Below are positions 1 through 6,017 of a DNA stretch of 7,175 nt, piece after piece (the first letter of the stretch is position 1; each line of letters begins with the position of its first letter). The position numbers were made by a program, and so were the translations under genes. Below the pieces are notes generated by a model that was not told where the DNA came from, made no database searches, and saw only the letters and a program-made list of their open reading frames with translations. This DNA is from an uncultured Rubrobacteraceae bacterium (lineage in GTDB: Bacteria > Actinomycetota > Rubrobacteria > Rubrobacterales > Rubrobacteraceae): positions 1 through 7,175 of the forward strand of contig CADCUZ010000029.1 in the NCBI GenBank assembly GCA_902806015.1. The letters run 5' to 3'.

Positions 1-534
1 GTCGATGCGGGCGGCGTCGAGCAGGTCGTTCGGGAAGCCCATCATCTGCTGGCGCATCAGGAAGACGCCGAAGCCCGTGACGAGGTAGGGCACGATCAGG
101 GCGGCGTAGCTGTCCACCCACCCGAGCTGGAGCATGATAATGAAGAGCGGCACTATCATGATCTCCGTCGGAAGCATCAGGGTGCCGAGCACGACCACGA
201 ACATGAGGTTCCGCCCCCTGAACCTGAACTTCGCGAACGCGTACCCCGCCAGCGCCGAGAGAAAGACGGTGCTCACAGTAGTGACGGTGGCGACGAAGAT
301 GCTGTTCAGGAGCGCCCGGATGAAGGGGGCGGACTCCGAGAGAGTCTTAAGGTTGGAGATAAACTCGTCCCCTGGCAGCAGGCGGGGCGGGGATTTGAAG
401 ATCTCGGACTCCGTCAGCGTCGCCGCCGTGAGGGTCCAGTAGAACGGGTAGAGCGTCACCAGGGCACCCACGCCGAGAAAGACGTAGAGGATGAGCCTGG
501 CGGGCTCGCCCATCCTGCGCGAACGGCCCTTCAC
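1..534 (-). CDS. Carbohydrate ABC transporter permease, MalG/UgpE type (3' end cut by window edge)
   Basis: Inner-membrane subunit of a sugar importer; it pairs with the permease encoded just upstream. The first 178 residues are present and the frame stays open to the left edge. Visible hydrophobic segments lie at about residues 14-37, 72-97, 110-134 and 143-160. The family-typical GYAFAKFRFRGRN stretch is at 98-109 and a PTEIMIVPLF segment at 122-131. The last residues, DLLDAARID, begin the EAA loop that contacts the ATPase; the rest of that loop and the final membrane segments lie outside. I chose the GTG at 532-534: it follows the upstream stop by one base and has GGGGAGAGG six bases ahead. 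An in-frame ATG at 511-513 would remove only seven residues but has a weaker ribosome site. The family call is firm; the sugar is not visible. Confidence 0.93.
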   Translation of the reverse strand, partial: MKGRSRRMGEPARLILYVFLGVGALVTLYPFYWTLTAATLTESEIFKSPPRLLPGDEFISNLKTLSESAPFIRALLNSIFVATVTTVSTVFLSALAGYAFAKFRFRGRNLMFVVVLGTLMLPTEIMIVPLFIIMLQLGWVDSYAALIVPYLVTGFGVFLMRQQMMGFPNDLLDAARID

Positions 535-535
535 C

Positions 536-1432
536 CTACACCTCTCCCCACCGGGCGAGCCTTATCTGGGCGTAGGACATCGCCGCCACTATGCCGGAGA
601 GGACGTAGGTCCCCGCCGCGGCAAGGCCGAAGTCGAAGCGGGCGAAGCCCGTGTCGTAGATGTAGAAGAAGCTCGTGAGCGTCGCGTTGTTCGGGCCGCC
701 GCCGGTGAGGATGTAGGGTTCGGTGAAGAGCTGGAGGGTTCCTATGGTGCCGAGGACCGTGCAGAACAGGATCACGGGCCGCAAGAGCGGGACGGTTATC
801 CGCAAGAACCGGGTGACGCTCCCGGCTCCGTCCACGCTCGCGGCGTCGTAGAGGTCCTTCGGGATGTTCTGCAGCCCGGAGAGCAGAATCACCGCGTTGT
901 ACCCCGTCCACCGCCACGTCACCGCGAGGATTATCAGCACCCGCGCCCAGAACGGGTCGGACCGCCACGGGATGCCGTCCAGCCCGATCAGGCCGAGCCC
1001 CTGATTGACGACGCCGTAGCGCTCCGAGAAGATCAAGGAGAAGACCACCGAGTACGTCACGAGGTCTATCGCCACCGGCAAGAAGAAGGCGAGCCGGAAG
1101 GCCGCCTTGCGCCTCTTTCCGAGCAGGTCCGAGTCTATGACGGAGGCGATAACCGTCGCCAGCCCGATCATTAAGGGAACCTGTATCGCCAGTATGAGCC
1201 CCGTGTTCAAGAGCGACTTGAGAAAGAGCCCGTCGGAGAGCAGCCTCCTGTAGTTCTCGAGCCCCACAAACGAGATGCTCCCCCCGCTGAACTGCCCGAA
1301 GCTTAGGGCCGCGGAGTACACGATCGGGTAGAGGATGAACCCGGCGAAGAGCAGGAAGAAGGGGGCCACGAACAGGTAGGGGGCCGCGGTGGACCACCCG
1401 GATCGCGCCCCCTTCTTGCGCTCTCCCGTCAA
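536..1432 (-). CDS. Carbohydrate ABC transporter permease, MalF/UgpA type
   Basis: First permease of the sugar importer, 298 residues and complete, the usual length for UgpA-like proteins without the extra MalF domain. A basic N-terminus is followed by membrane segments at about 16-42, 74-99, 111-135, 163-187, 215-238 and 266-290. The EAA loop is at 195-219 and reads YDAASVDGAG followed by ITVPLLRP, with Asp in place of the usual Glu, a common variant. ILTGGGPNNAT at 241-251 is a further family hallmark. The start is TTG: the next methionine is at residue 88, inside the second membrane segment, and no other start lies upstream before the in-frame stop of the binding-protein gene. GGGAGG sits five bases ahead. 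It is 12 nt downstream of the binding-protein gene and one base from the next permease, so the three are surely co-transcribed. Confidence 0.95.
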   Translation of the reverse strand: MTGERKKGARSGWSTAAPYLFVAPFFLLFAGFILYPIVYSAALSFGQFSGGSISFVGLENYRRLLSDGLFLKSLLNTGLILAIQVPLMIGLATVIASVIDSDLLGKRRKAAFRLAFFLPVAIDLVTYSVVFSLIFSERYGVVNQGLGLIGLDGIPWRSDPFWARVLIILAVTWRWTGYNAVILLSGLQNIPKDLYDAASVDGAGSVTRFLRITVPLLRPVILFCTVLGTIGTLQLFTEPYILTGGGPNNATLTSFFYIYDTGFARFDFGLAAAGTYVLSGIVAAMSYAQIRLARWGEV

Positions 1433-1437
1433 GGCGA

Positions 1438-1443
1438 CCTCCC
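1438..1443 (-). promoter_or_regulatory. Shine-Dalgarno site of the MalF-type permease, fixes a TTG start
   Basis: GGGAGG on the minus strand, five bases before the TTG at 1430-1432 and directly after the TAA of the binding-protein gene. The stop and this start are in the same frame with only 12 nt between them, which leaves no room for another start. Confidence 0.8.
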
Positions 1444-1444
1444 T

Positions 1445-2773
1445 TTAGGCTACCTCAAGGCCAGACGCCGAGGCGGCCCGTTCCTCGGCCTGGGCCATGG
1501 CGTCTTGCGGCGTGGTGTCCCCCGTAAGCACGGCCGAGTAGGCGTCCATCAGCGGCTTTTGGAAGTCCAGGAAGTGCGGCCCGTAGTCGAGGGCGGGTAC
1601 GTTGCGGGCGATGTCGGCGAACTTCGGCGCGACGGCGAAACCGAAGTACGGGTCGGGCTCGTTGAAGGCGTCGGTCTCCCAGTACGGCTTCCAGGAAGGG
1701 AAGAGACCCTGCTCCCAGCTCTTGGCCTGGCCCTCCCGGGTAAGGAGCGCCTGCTCCATAAAGTCCCAGGCGGCGTCCTCGTTCTTTGTCTGGGAGGAGA
1801 TGACGAGGACCGACCCGCTAAGGGTGGCCTCGCGCGGCCCGCCCCTAACGAACGCCGGAAGCGGCATGACGTCCCACTTGCCCTTCTGGGCCTTGCCGCC
1901 GGCCGACTTTATTAAGCCGACGTCCCACGCGGCGCCCATGTCGGTGGCGGCGTCTCCGTTGGAGATCGCGCGGCTGATCTCGTCGTAAGTCGGGGTGTCC
2001 ACGGCGATCTCCCCGGCGACGAAGCTGTCGAGCACCTCCATCGCCCTGTAGCTCTTCTCGTTCGTGAAGTCGATCTTGCCGCCCGAGCCGTAGAAGGACC
2101 CGTCCTGCTGGTTGAGCAGGATGTGGTAGTGGGACGGGTTCGTCCCGCCGCCTGACGCGTCGAAGGCTGTCATCTTCGTCCCCCCGCCGACCTTCCGCTC
2201 AAGCTCCTTGCCGGCCTCGACAAAGCCGTCGTAGGTCGCCACGTCTTCGGGGGTTATCCCCGCCTTCTCGAAGAGGTCCTTGCGGTACCAGAGGCCGACC
2301 GGGCCCATGTCCCAAGGGACGGCGAAGAGCTTGCCGTCCTTGCGGGCGTGGGAGAGCGGGGCCTCGGCGAACTGGCTCGTGTACTTCTCCATCCTGTCCG
2401 TCACGTCCACGAACTCGCCGGGAAAGCGCATCAAGAAGTTCTGGAAGTCCTGCTGGGCGAGGGAGAAGACGTCCGGCGCCCCGCTGCCGGCCTGCAGGCG
2501 CGGCACGAGCTGCTGGTAGTCGATGGTGATCGACTGCATGGACACGTCGGTGCCAGGCCGCTTCTTCTTGAAGAGGGGGATCGTGGCCTTCAAAGCGTCG
2601 CTCGCTATGTCCCAGGAGGCGACCGTGAGGGCCCCGCTTCCCGAACCGCCCCCACCGCAACCGGCGGCGCCCAGCAGCGCCGCGCCGGCGATCCCCGCGC
2701 CGCCCAGCTTCAAAAACTCCCGGCGGTTCATGCCGCCGCGGCTTGCCCTTCTTTCCCTCCGCGCGATAGACAA
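1445..2773 (-). CDS. Extracellular sugar-binding lipoprotein of an ABC importer (family 1 solute-binding protein)
   Basis: Captures a sugar or oligosaccharide outside the membrane and delivers it to the two permeases encoded downstream. Starting at TTG 2771-2773 it has 442 residues, normal for the family. The N-terminus carries a twin-arginine motif, NRREFLKLGG, then an alanine/glycine-rich hydrophobic stretch ending LLGAAGC. The Cys would be lipid-anchored, although the lipobox has Ala rather than Leu at -3. A Gly/Ser linker leads into LTVASWDIAS, the first strand of the mature domain; FAVPWDMGPVGLWYRKDLFEKAG is the typical hinge-region signature. Start choice is uncertain: TTG 2771-2773 has GGAAGGGG six bases ahead; ATG 2729-2731 begins right at the Tat motif but its nearest purine run is about 14 bases off; ATG 2822-2824 lies in a hairpin and lacks a good ribosome site. 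WDMGPVGL resembles lactose/arabinose-type binding proteins, but the ligand is unproven; the neighbouring hydrolases suggest a beta-linked oligosaccharide. Confidence 0.93.
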   Translation of the reverse strand: MSIARRERRASRGGMNRREFLKLGGAGIAGAALLGAAGCGGGGSGSGALTVASWDIASDALKATIPLFKKKRPGTDVSMQSITIDYQQLVPRLQAGSGAPDVFSLAQQDFQNFLMRFPGEFVDVTDRMEKYTSQFAEAPLSHARKDGKLFAVPWDMGPVGLWYRKDLFEKAGITPEDVATYDGFVEAGKELERKVGGGTKMTAFDASGGGTNPSHYHILLNQQDGSFYGSGGKIDFTNEKSYRAMEVLDSFVAGEIAVDTPTYDEISRAISNGDAATDMGAAWDVGLIKSAGGKAQKGKWDVMPLPAFVRGGPREATLSGSVLVISSQTKNEDAAWDFMEQALLTREGQAKSWEQGLFPSWKPYWETDAFNEPDPYFGFAVAPKFADIARNVPALDYGPHFLDFQKPLMDAYSAVLTGDTTPQDAMAQAEERAASASGLEVA

Positions 2774-2779
2774 GGTAGG

Positions 2780-2787
2780 CCCCTTCC
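2780..2787 (-). promoter_or_regulatory. Shine-Dalgarno site supporting a TTG start for the binding protein
   Basis: GGAAGGGG on the minus strand, six bases before the TTG at 2771-2773. It is the best-placed ribosome site among the three possible starts of the binding-protein gene and matches the pattern of the other TTG genes here. If correct, the protein begins 14 residues before the Met that precedes the Tat motif. Confidence 0.55.
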
Positions 2788-2801
2788 GTTCGGTTACGCG
2801 A

Positions 2802-2825
2802 GATGCCCCAGCCGCCCGGGACATC
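2802..2825 (-). other. Hairpin in the gap before the binding-protein gene
   Basis: On the minus strand GATGTCCC and GGGGCATC pair over eight positions (seven Watson-Crick and one G-U in RNA) around the loop GGGCGGCT. It lies in the 95-nt gap between the reductase stop and the TTG start. No T-run follows, so it is not a standard terminator. In transport operons such intercistronic hairpins can stabilise the downstream binding-protein mRNA; that role here is inferred. An operator is the alternative. At this GC content a chance stem of this size is possible. Confidence 0.4.
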
Positions 2826-2868
2826 GGCCCATTCTTATCTAGCCGGAAGAAAACTCATGTGTTAGGGA

Positions 2869-3855
2869 CTACCAGAGATGGTGCACTTCGGGCCGGATCG
2901 CGGCGTCGTAGATCTCGCGTGCGCGCGCAATCGTCTCCTCGGAGAGCGGGGGCATCCCGGCTGCGGCGACGTTGTCCTCGACCTGGGACGGGTTCTTGCC
3001 GCCGGGGATGGCGCAGGAGACGGCCGGGTGCATCAGGATCCAACGCAGCGCGAACTGCGCCAGCGTGGCCCCCTCCGGCACGAGCTCCTTGAGATCTTCG
3101 GCGGCCCGCAGCCCCGTCTCGAAGTCCACGCCCGAGAAGGTCTCCCCCCGGTCGAACGCCTCGCCGTTGCGGTTGAAGTTCCTGTGGTCGGACTCGTCGA
3201 ACCGGCGGTCGGCTCCCATCTTGCCGGAGAGGAGGCCGCTGGCCAGGGGCACGCGGGCGAGGATGCCCACGTTCTTCTCCTCGGCGATCGGGAAGAACTC
3301 CTCGGCGGGCTTCTGGCGGAAGACGTTGAAGATGATCTGGACCGTCTTGACCCCGGGATAATCCAGGGCCATCCGCGCCTCCTCGACCCTCTCCACGCTC
3401 ACGCCGTGGTTCTTGATCTTGCCTGCTTGCTGCAGTTCGTCCAACGCCTCGAACGTCTCGTCCTGGCGGTAAGCCTCCGTCGGCGGGCAGTGGAGCTGGA
3501 GCAGGTCAAGCGCCTCGACGCCCAAGTTACGCAGGCTCCGCTCGACGAAGGCGGTGAGGTTCTCGGCGTTGTAGCCCTCGGCGGTGTGGGGGTCGAGGCG
3601 GCGTCCGGCCTTGGTCGCGACGAGGATCTCGTCGTTCGGGCGGTCCTTTAGCAGCCTGCCGATAAGCCTCTCGCTGCGGCCGTCGCCGTAGACGTCGGCG
3701 GTGTCGAGGAAGTTGACGCCGAGGTCTATCGCGCGGTTCAGGGCTGCGTAAGCGTCACCCTCGCCGACCGTGCCCCAGTCGCCGCCGAAGGCCCAGGTGC
3801 CGAGGCTAATCTCGGACACCCTCAATCCTGTCTCTCCCAGCTTGCGGTAGTTCAA
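2869..3855 (-). CDS. Aldo/keto reductase
   Basis: NAD(P)H-dependent cytoplasmic oxidoreductase that interconverts aldehydes or ketones and alcohols; 328 residues, complete, usual length. It starts with the family form YRKLGETGLRVSEISLGTW. The catalytic tetrad is all present: Asp51 and Tyr56 in FLDTADVYGDG, Lys82 in VATKAG, His122 in LLQLHCPP. The cofactor-phosphate region is CAIPGGKNPSQVEDN near 281-295. The start is TTG at 3853-3855 with GGAGG eight bases ahead; the next methionine is at 162, far inside the barrel. It follows the phosphatase gene by 33 nt and precedes the binding-protein gene by 95 nt, so it probably belongs to the operon. A role on a sugar or sugar-derived aldehyde is plausible from context, but nothing in the sequence names the substrate. 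Confidence 0.95.
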   Translation of the reverse strand: MNYRKLGETGLRVSEISLGTWAFGGDWGTVGEGDAYAALNRAIDLGVNFLDTADVYGDGRSERLIGRLLKDRPNDEILVATKAGRRLDPHTAEGYNAENLTAFVERSLRNLGVEALDLLQLHCPPTEAYRQDETFEALDELQQAGKIKNHGVSVERVEEARMALDYPGVKTVQIIFNVFRQKPAEEFFPIAEEKNVGILARVPLASGLLSGKMGADRRFDESDHRNFNRNGEAFDRGETFSGVDFETGLRAAEDLKELVPEGATLAQFALRWILMHPAVSCAIPGGKNPSQVEDNVAAAGMPPLSEETIARAREIYDAAIRPEVHHLW

Positions 3856-3863
3856 AGCTCTCT

Positions 3864-3868
3864 CCTCC
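3864..3868 (-). promoter_or_regulatory. Shine-Dalgarno site of the aldo/keto reductase, fixes a TTG start
   Basis: GGAGG on the minus strand, followed by AGAGAGCT and the TTG at 3853-3855. The protein begins exactly where the family's conserved N-terminus begins, which confirms TTG over any internal start. Confidence 0.8.
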
Positions 3869-3888
3869 GTTAGGATCCCGTACGCCCG

Positions 3889-4557
3889 TCAGTCTACGGG
3901 TTTTCCACCCGTCGCGGCCTCCTCGTCGGGGTCGGGCGAGAGGTGGCCGACCCCGTTGGTGTAGAGGAACTCTGCCGGGCCTGAACCGTCCGGGGGGATC
4001 TCGGCCTCCGTGATGGAGCAGTTCTCGAGCCTGGCGTAGCTGTGGGGCCATCCCCCGTCGGGCTCGCCGAGGAGGTGCGCGATGATCCAGGCGAGCACCC
4101 CCCCGTGGGAGACGAGGACCACAGAACCACTATCGCGCCTGTGGGCCTCTATGATGCGGTCGATCTCCCCCTCGGTGCGCGCCGAGAGGTCCCGCCCGCT
4201 CTCCCCGCCGGGCCAGGAGTAAGCCACGCCCTCCCGCCTGAACTTCTCCGCCTCTTCCGGGAAAGCCTCGGCCCACGCCTCGAAGCGGTACCCGGCCGCC
4301 CGGCCGACGTCTATCTCGCCGAGCGCCGGGCGCGGCTCGGGCTCAACTCCCAGCGCGTCGCCGATGGCGCGCGCCGTCTCGAAGGCCCGCCGGTGCGGGC
4401 TTGCGTACAACGCCGCCATGTCGTCCCTGCCCGAGAGGTGCGCCGCGATCTCCTCCGCCTGCCGCCTGCCGCGCTGCGTGAGCGGGTCTTCGGTCCCCTG
4501 GAGCACCCGGTTTTTGTTGCCCTCGGTCTCCCCGTGTCGCACAAGCAGCAGCCTCAA
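3889..4557 (-). CDS. Histidine phosphatase family protein (phosphoglycerate-mutase-like)
   Basis: Phosphomonoesterase or mutase of the histidine phosphatase superfamily, 222 residues. The phospho-acceptor motif LLVRHGETEGN puts Arg7 and His8 at the very start. SPHRRAFETA at 53-62 supplies the second arginine (Arg57), Glu81 in LGEIDVG is the likely acid/base, and His151 in VLVSHGG the second histidine, so the catalytic set is complete. The usual Phe-Gly after the acidic residue is replaced by Val-Gly. I start it at TTG 4555-4557, whose first two bases plus the next two (TTGA) overlap the GH1 stop; GGAGGAAGGGG lies just ahead. A longer reading from 4689 would add 44 residues that only shadow the GH1 C-terminus. 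A true glycolytic mutase is unlikely; a broad-specificity phosphatase (CobC/GpmB type) is likelier. Its place after a glucosidase may point to a sugar phosphate, which is inference. The tail after about 205 is acidic and poorly conserved in look. Confidence 0.92.
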   Translation of the reverse strand: MRLLLVRHGETEGNKNRVLQGTEDPLTQRGRRQAEEIAAHLSGRDDMAALYASPHRRAFETARAIGDALGVEPEPRPALGEIDVGRAAGYRFEAWAEAFPEEAEKFRREGVAYSWPGGESGRDLSARTEGEIDRIIEAHRRDSGSVVLVSHGGVLAWIIAHLLGEPDGGWPHSYARLENCSITEAEIPPDGSGPAEFLYTNGVGHLSPDPDEEAATGGKPVD

Positions 4558-5936
4558 CGGGCCCCTTCCTCCAGCCCGTTGCGCCGGATGACCCCGGCGT
4601 ACCAGCGGGCGCTCGCTTTGGGGGTGCGCCTCTGGGTGGCGTAGTCCACGAAGACGAGCCCGAACCTCTTCGAGTACCCCTCGGCCCACTCGAAGTTGTC
4701 CAGAAACGACCAGACCATGTACCCTCGCAGGTCCACGCCGCGGTCCATCGCCTCGCGCACGGCCCTGAAGTGGGCTCCGAGGTAGGAGACGCGCTCTTCG
4801 TCCTTGACCTCCCCATTGGGGTCCGCGTAGTCGTGGACGGCCCGGCCGTTCTCGGTGACGTATAGGGGCAGGTCCGCGTACTCCTCCTTGATGCGCACGA
4901 GCATCTCCGTCAGGCCCTCCGGCTCGACGGGCCAGCCCATCGCGGTCTTCTCCCCCGCGTGCGGGACGATGGGGCGGGCCTGGAGGTCGGAGAAAGGCAC
5001 CTGGGAGTGGGTCTCCTCCGGGGCGTCCCTGACGGCGTGGCGGAAGTAGTAGTTGATGCCCATAAAGTCCAGGGGGGCTGAGATCTTTTGCAGGTCCCCG
5101 TCGTGGACGAACGAGAGGTCGGCGCCGCCCTCCCGGTAGTGGGAGAGGAGGTCCTCCGGGTACTCGCCGCGGAAGAGCGGGTCGAGGTAGAGGCGATTGG
5201 CCTGCCCGTCCACCCGGCGCGCTGCCTCCCTGTCGGCGTCGCGGTCGCGCCCTGGATGCGCCGGGTGCAGGTTCAGCGTGACGCCGAGCCTGTTGCCGTC
5301 ACCGGCGTTCCTCATCGACCGCATCCCCTCCATCGCCAGGCCGTGACCCAGGAGCAGGTGGTGCGTCGCGGAGAGGGCCGCGCTCGGGTCCTTCTTGCCC
5401 GGGGCGTGGAGGCCGTACCCGTGGCCCAGCCAGGCTACGACCCAGGGTTCGTTCAGGGTGATCCAGTACCCCACGGAGTCCGAGAGCGCCTCGTAGACGA
5501 TCCCCGCGTACTCGGCGAACCGCTCGGCAGTCTCCCGGCTCGTCCATCCGCCCCTGTCCTCCAGGGCCTGCGGCAGGTCCCAGTGGTAGAGCGTGAGCAT
5601 CGGCTCGATGGAGCGCTGCCTGAGCCCGTCAACCAGACGCCGGTAGAAGTCCAGGCCCTTCCCGTTGGCGGGCCCGCTCCCGTCCGGCTGGACGCGCGGC
5701 CAGGCCACGGAGAAGCGGTAGGCCCGCAGGCCGAGCTCGGCCATGAGGTCGAGGTCCTCGTCGAGGCGGTGGTAGTGGTCGCAGGCGACGTCGCCTGTGT
5801 CGCCGCGGTAGACGTTGCCCGGCGCGTGGGAGAAGGTGTCCCAGATGGAAGTGCCCCTCCCGTCCTCGTCCACGGCGCCCTCGATCTGGTATGAGGCCGT
5901 CGCCGCACCCCACAGAAAATTTTCAGGAAAATCCAA
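4554..5936 (-). CDS. Glycoside hydrolase family 1 beta-glucosidase
   Basis: Retaining exo-glycosidase that removes beta-linked glucose (or a related sugar such as galactose or fucose) from the non-reducing end of short oligosaccharides; 460 residues, the normal full length. It opens with the GH1 N-terminal signature FLWGAATASYQIEGA, with Gln17 for sugar binding. His118-Trp119 are in LYHWDLPQ, the acid/base Glu163 in TLNEP, Asn294-Tyr296 in GINYY, the nucleophile Glu362 in YVTENG, and Trp409, Glu416 and Trp417 in WSFLDNFEWAEGY. All catalytic and glycone-binding residues are intact. No signal peptide, so it acts in the cytoplasm on imported sugar. The start is TTG 5934-5936, with AAGGA four bases ahead (a further GAGGAG is 11 ahead); an in-frame TAG at 5988-5990 excludes a much longer protein and the next Met is at 65. 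It follows GH5 by 81 nt. After the nucleophile it reads ENGRA where ENGAA is more usual. Confidence 0.97.
   Translation of the reverse strand: MDFPENFLWGAATASYQIEGAVDEDGRGTSIWDTFSHAPGNVYRGDTGDVACDHYHRLDEDLDLMAELGLRAYRFSVAWPRVQPDGSGPANGKGLDFYRRLVDGLRQRSIEPMLTLYHWDLPQALEDRGGWTSRETAERFAEYAGIVYEALSDSVGYWITLNEPWVVAWLGHGYGLHAPGKKDPSAALSATHHLLLGHGLAMEGMRSMRNAGDGNRLGVTLNLHPAHPGRDRDADREAARRVDGQANRLYLDPLFRGEYPEDLLSHYREGGADLSFVHDGDLQKISAPLDFMGINYYFRHAVRDAPEETHSQVPFSDLQARPIVPHAGEKTAMGWPVEPEGLTEMLVRIKEEYADLPLYVTENGRAVHDYADPNGEVKDEERVSYLGAHFRAVREAMDRGVDLRGYMVWSFLDNFEWAEGYSKRFGLVFVDYATQRRTPKASARWYAGVIRRNGLEEGAR
4562..4572 (-). promoter_or_regulatory. Shine-Dalgarno region of the histidine phosphatase inside the GH1 3' end
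   Basis: GGAGGAAGGGG on the minus strand, ending four bases before TTG 4555-4557. It also encodes the last residues of the GH1 enzyme. The TTGA stop-start overlap suggests translational coupling of the two genes. Confidence 0.75.
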
Positions 5937-5940
5937 CTCG

Positions 5941-5953
5941 TCCTTCTCTCCTC
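5941..5953 (-). promoter_or_regulatory. Shine-Dalgarno region of the GH1 gene, fixes a TTG start
   Basis: Purine run GAGGAGAGAAGGA on the minus strand, with its last AAGGA four bases before the TTG at 5934-5936. The rest of the 81-nt gap to the GH5 stop holds no convincing promoter or terminator; GGGCCC and GGATCC there are short palindromes only. Confidence 0.65.
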
Positions 5954-6017
5954 TGGTCGTGGTCTTTGCCCGCGGATCCCGATCGCTCTACCAGGGTGGG
6001 CCCTCCCCCGCTCCCCG

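Noticed and set aside
531..1397. Minus-strand frame of 288 codons overlapping the MalF-type permease
   Set aside because: Another frame of the same DNA, Arg/Pro/His-rich with no membrane segments; the permease frame has membrane segments and the EAA loop.
2878..3651. Plus-strand open frame of 257 codons opposite the aldo/keto reductase
   Set aside because: Antisense shadow of a clear gene; Leu/Val/Arg/Glu-rich composition and no fold motif.
3889..4689. Longer phosphatase reading from 4689 as an N-terminally extended protein
   Set aside because: The extra residues overlap the GH1 C-terminus and show no domain; the conserved RHGE motif begins at residue 7 of the TTG start, as usual for the family.
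5088..5894. Long plus-strand open frame of 268 codons opposite the GH1 gene
   Set aside because: It is fully antisense to a complete enzyme with all catalytic residues; its product is low-complexity Val/Arg/Pro-rich with no recognisable motif, as expected from high-GC third positions.
5937..6017. Possible terminator or operator between GH5 and GH1 (GGGCCC and GGATCC palindromes)
   Set aside because: Short hexamers only, no extended stem, no T-run, no promoter elements; likely just an intercistronic gap.
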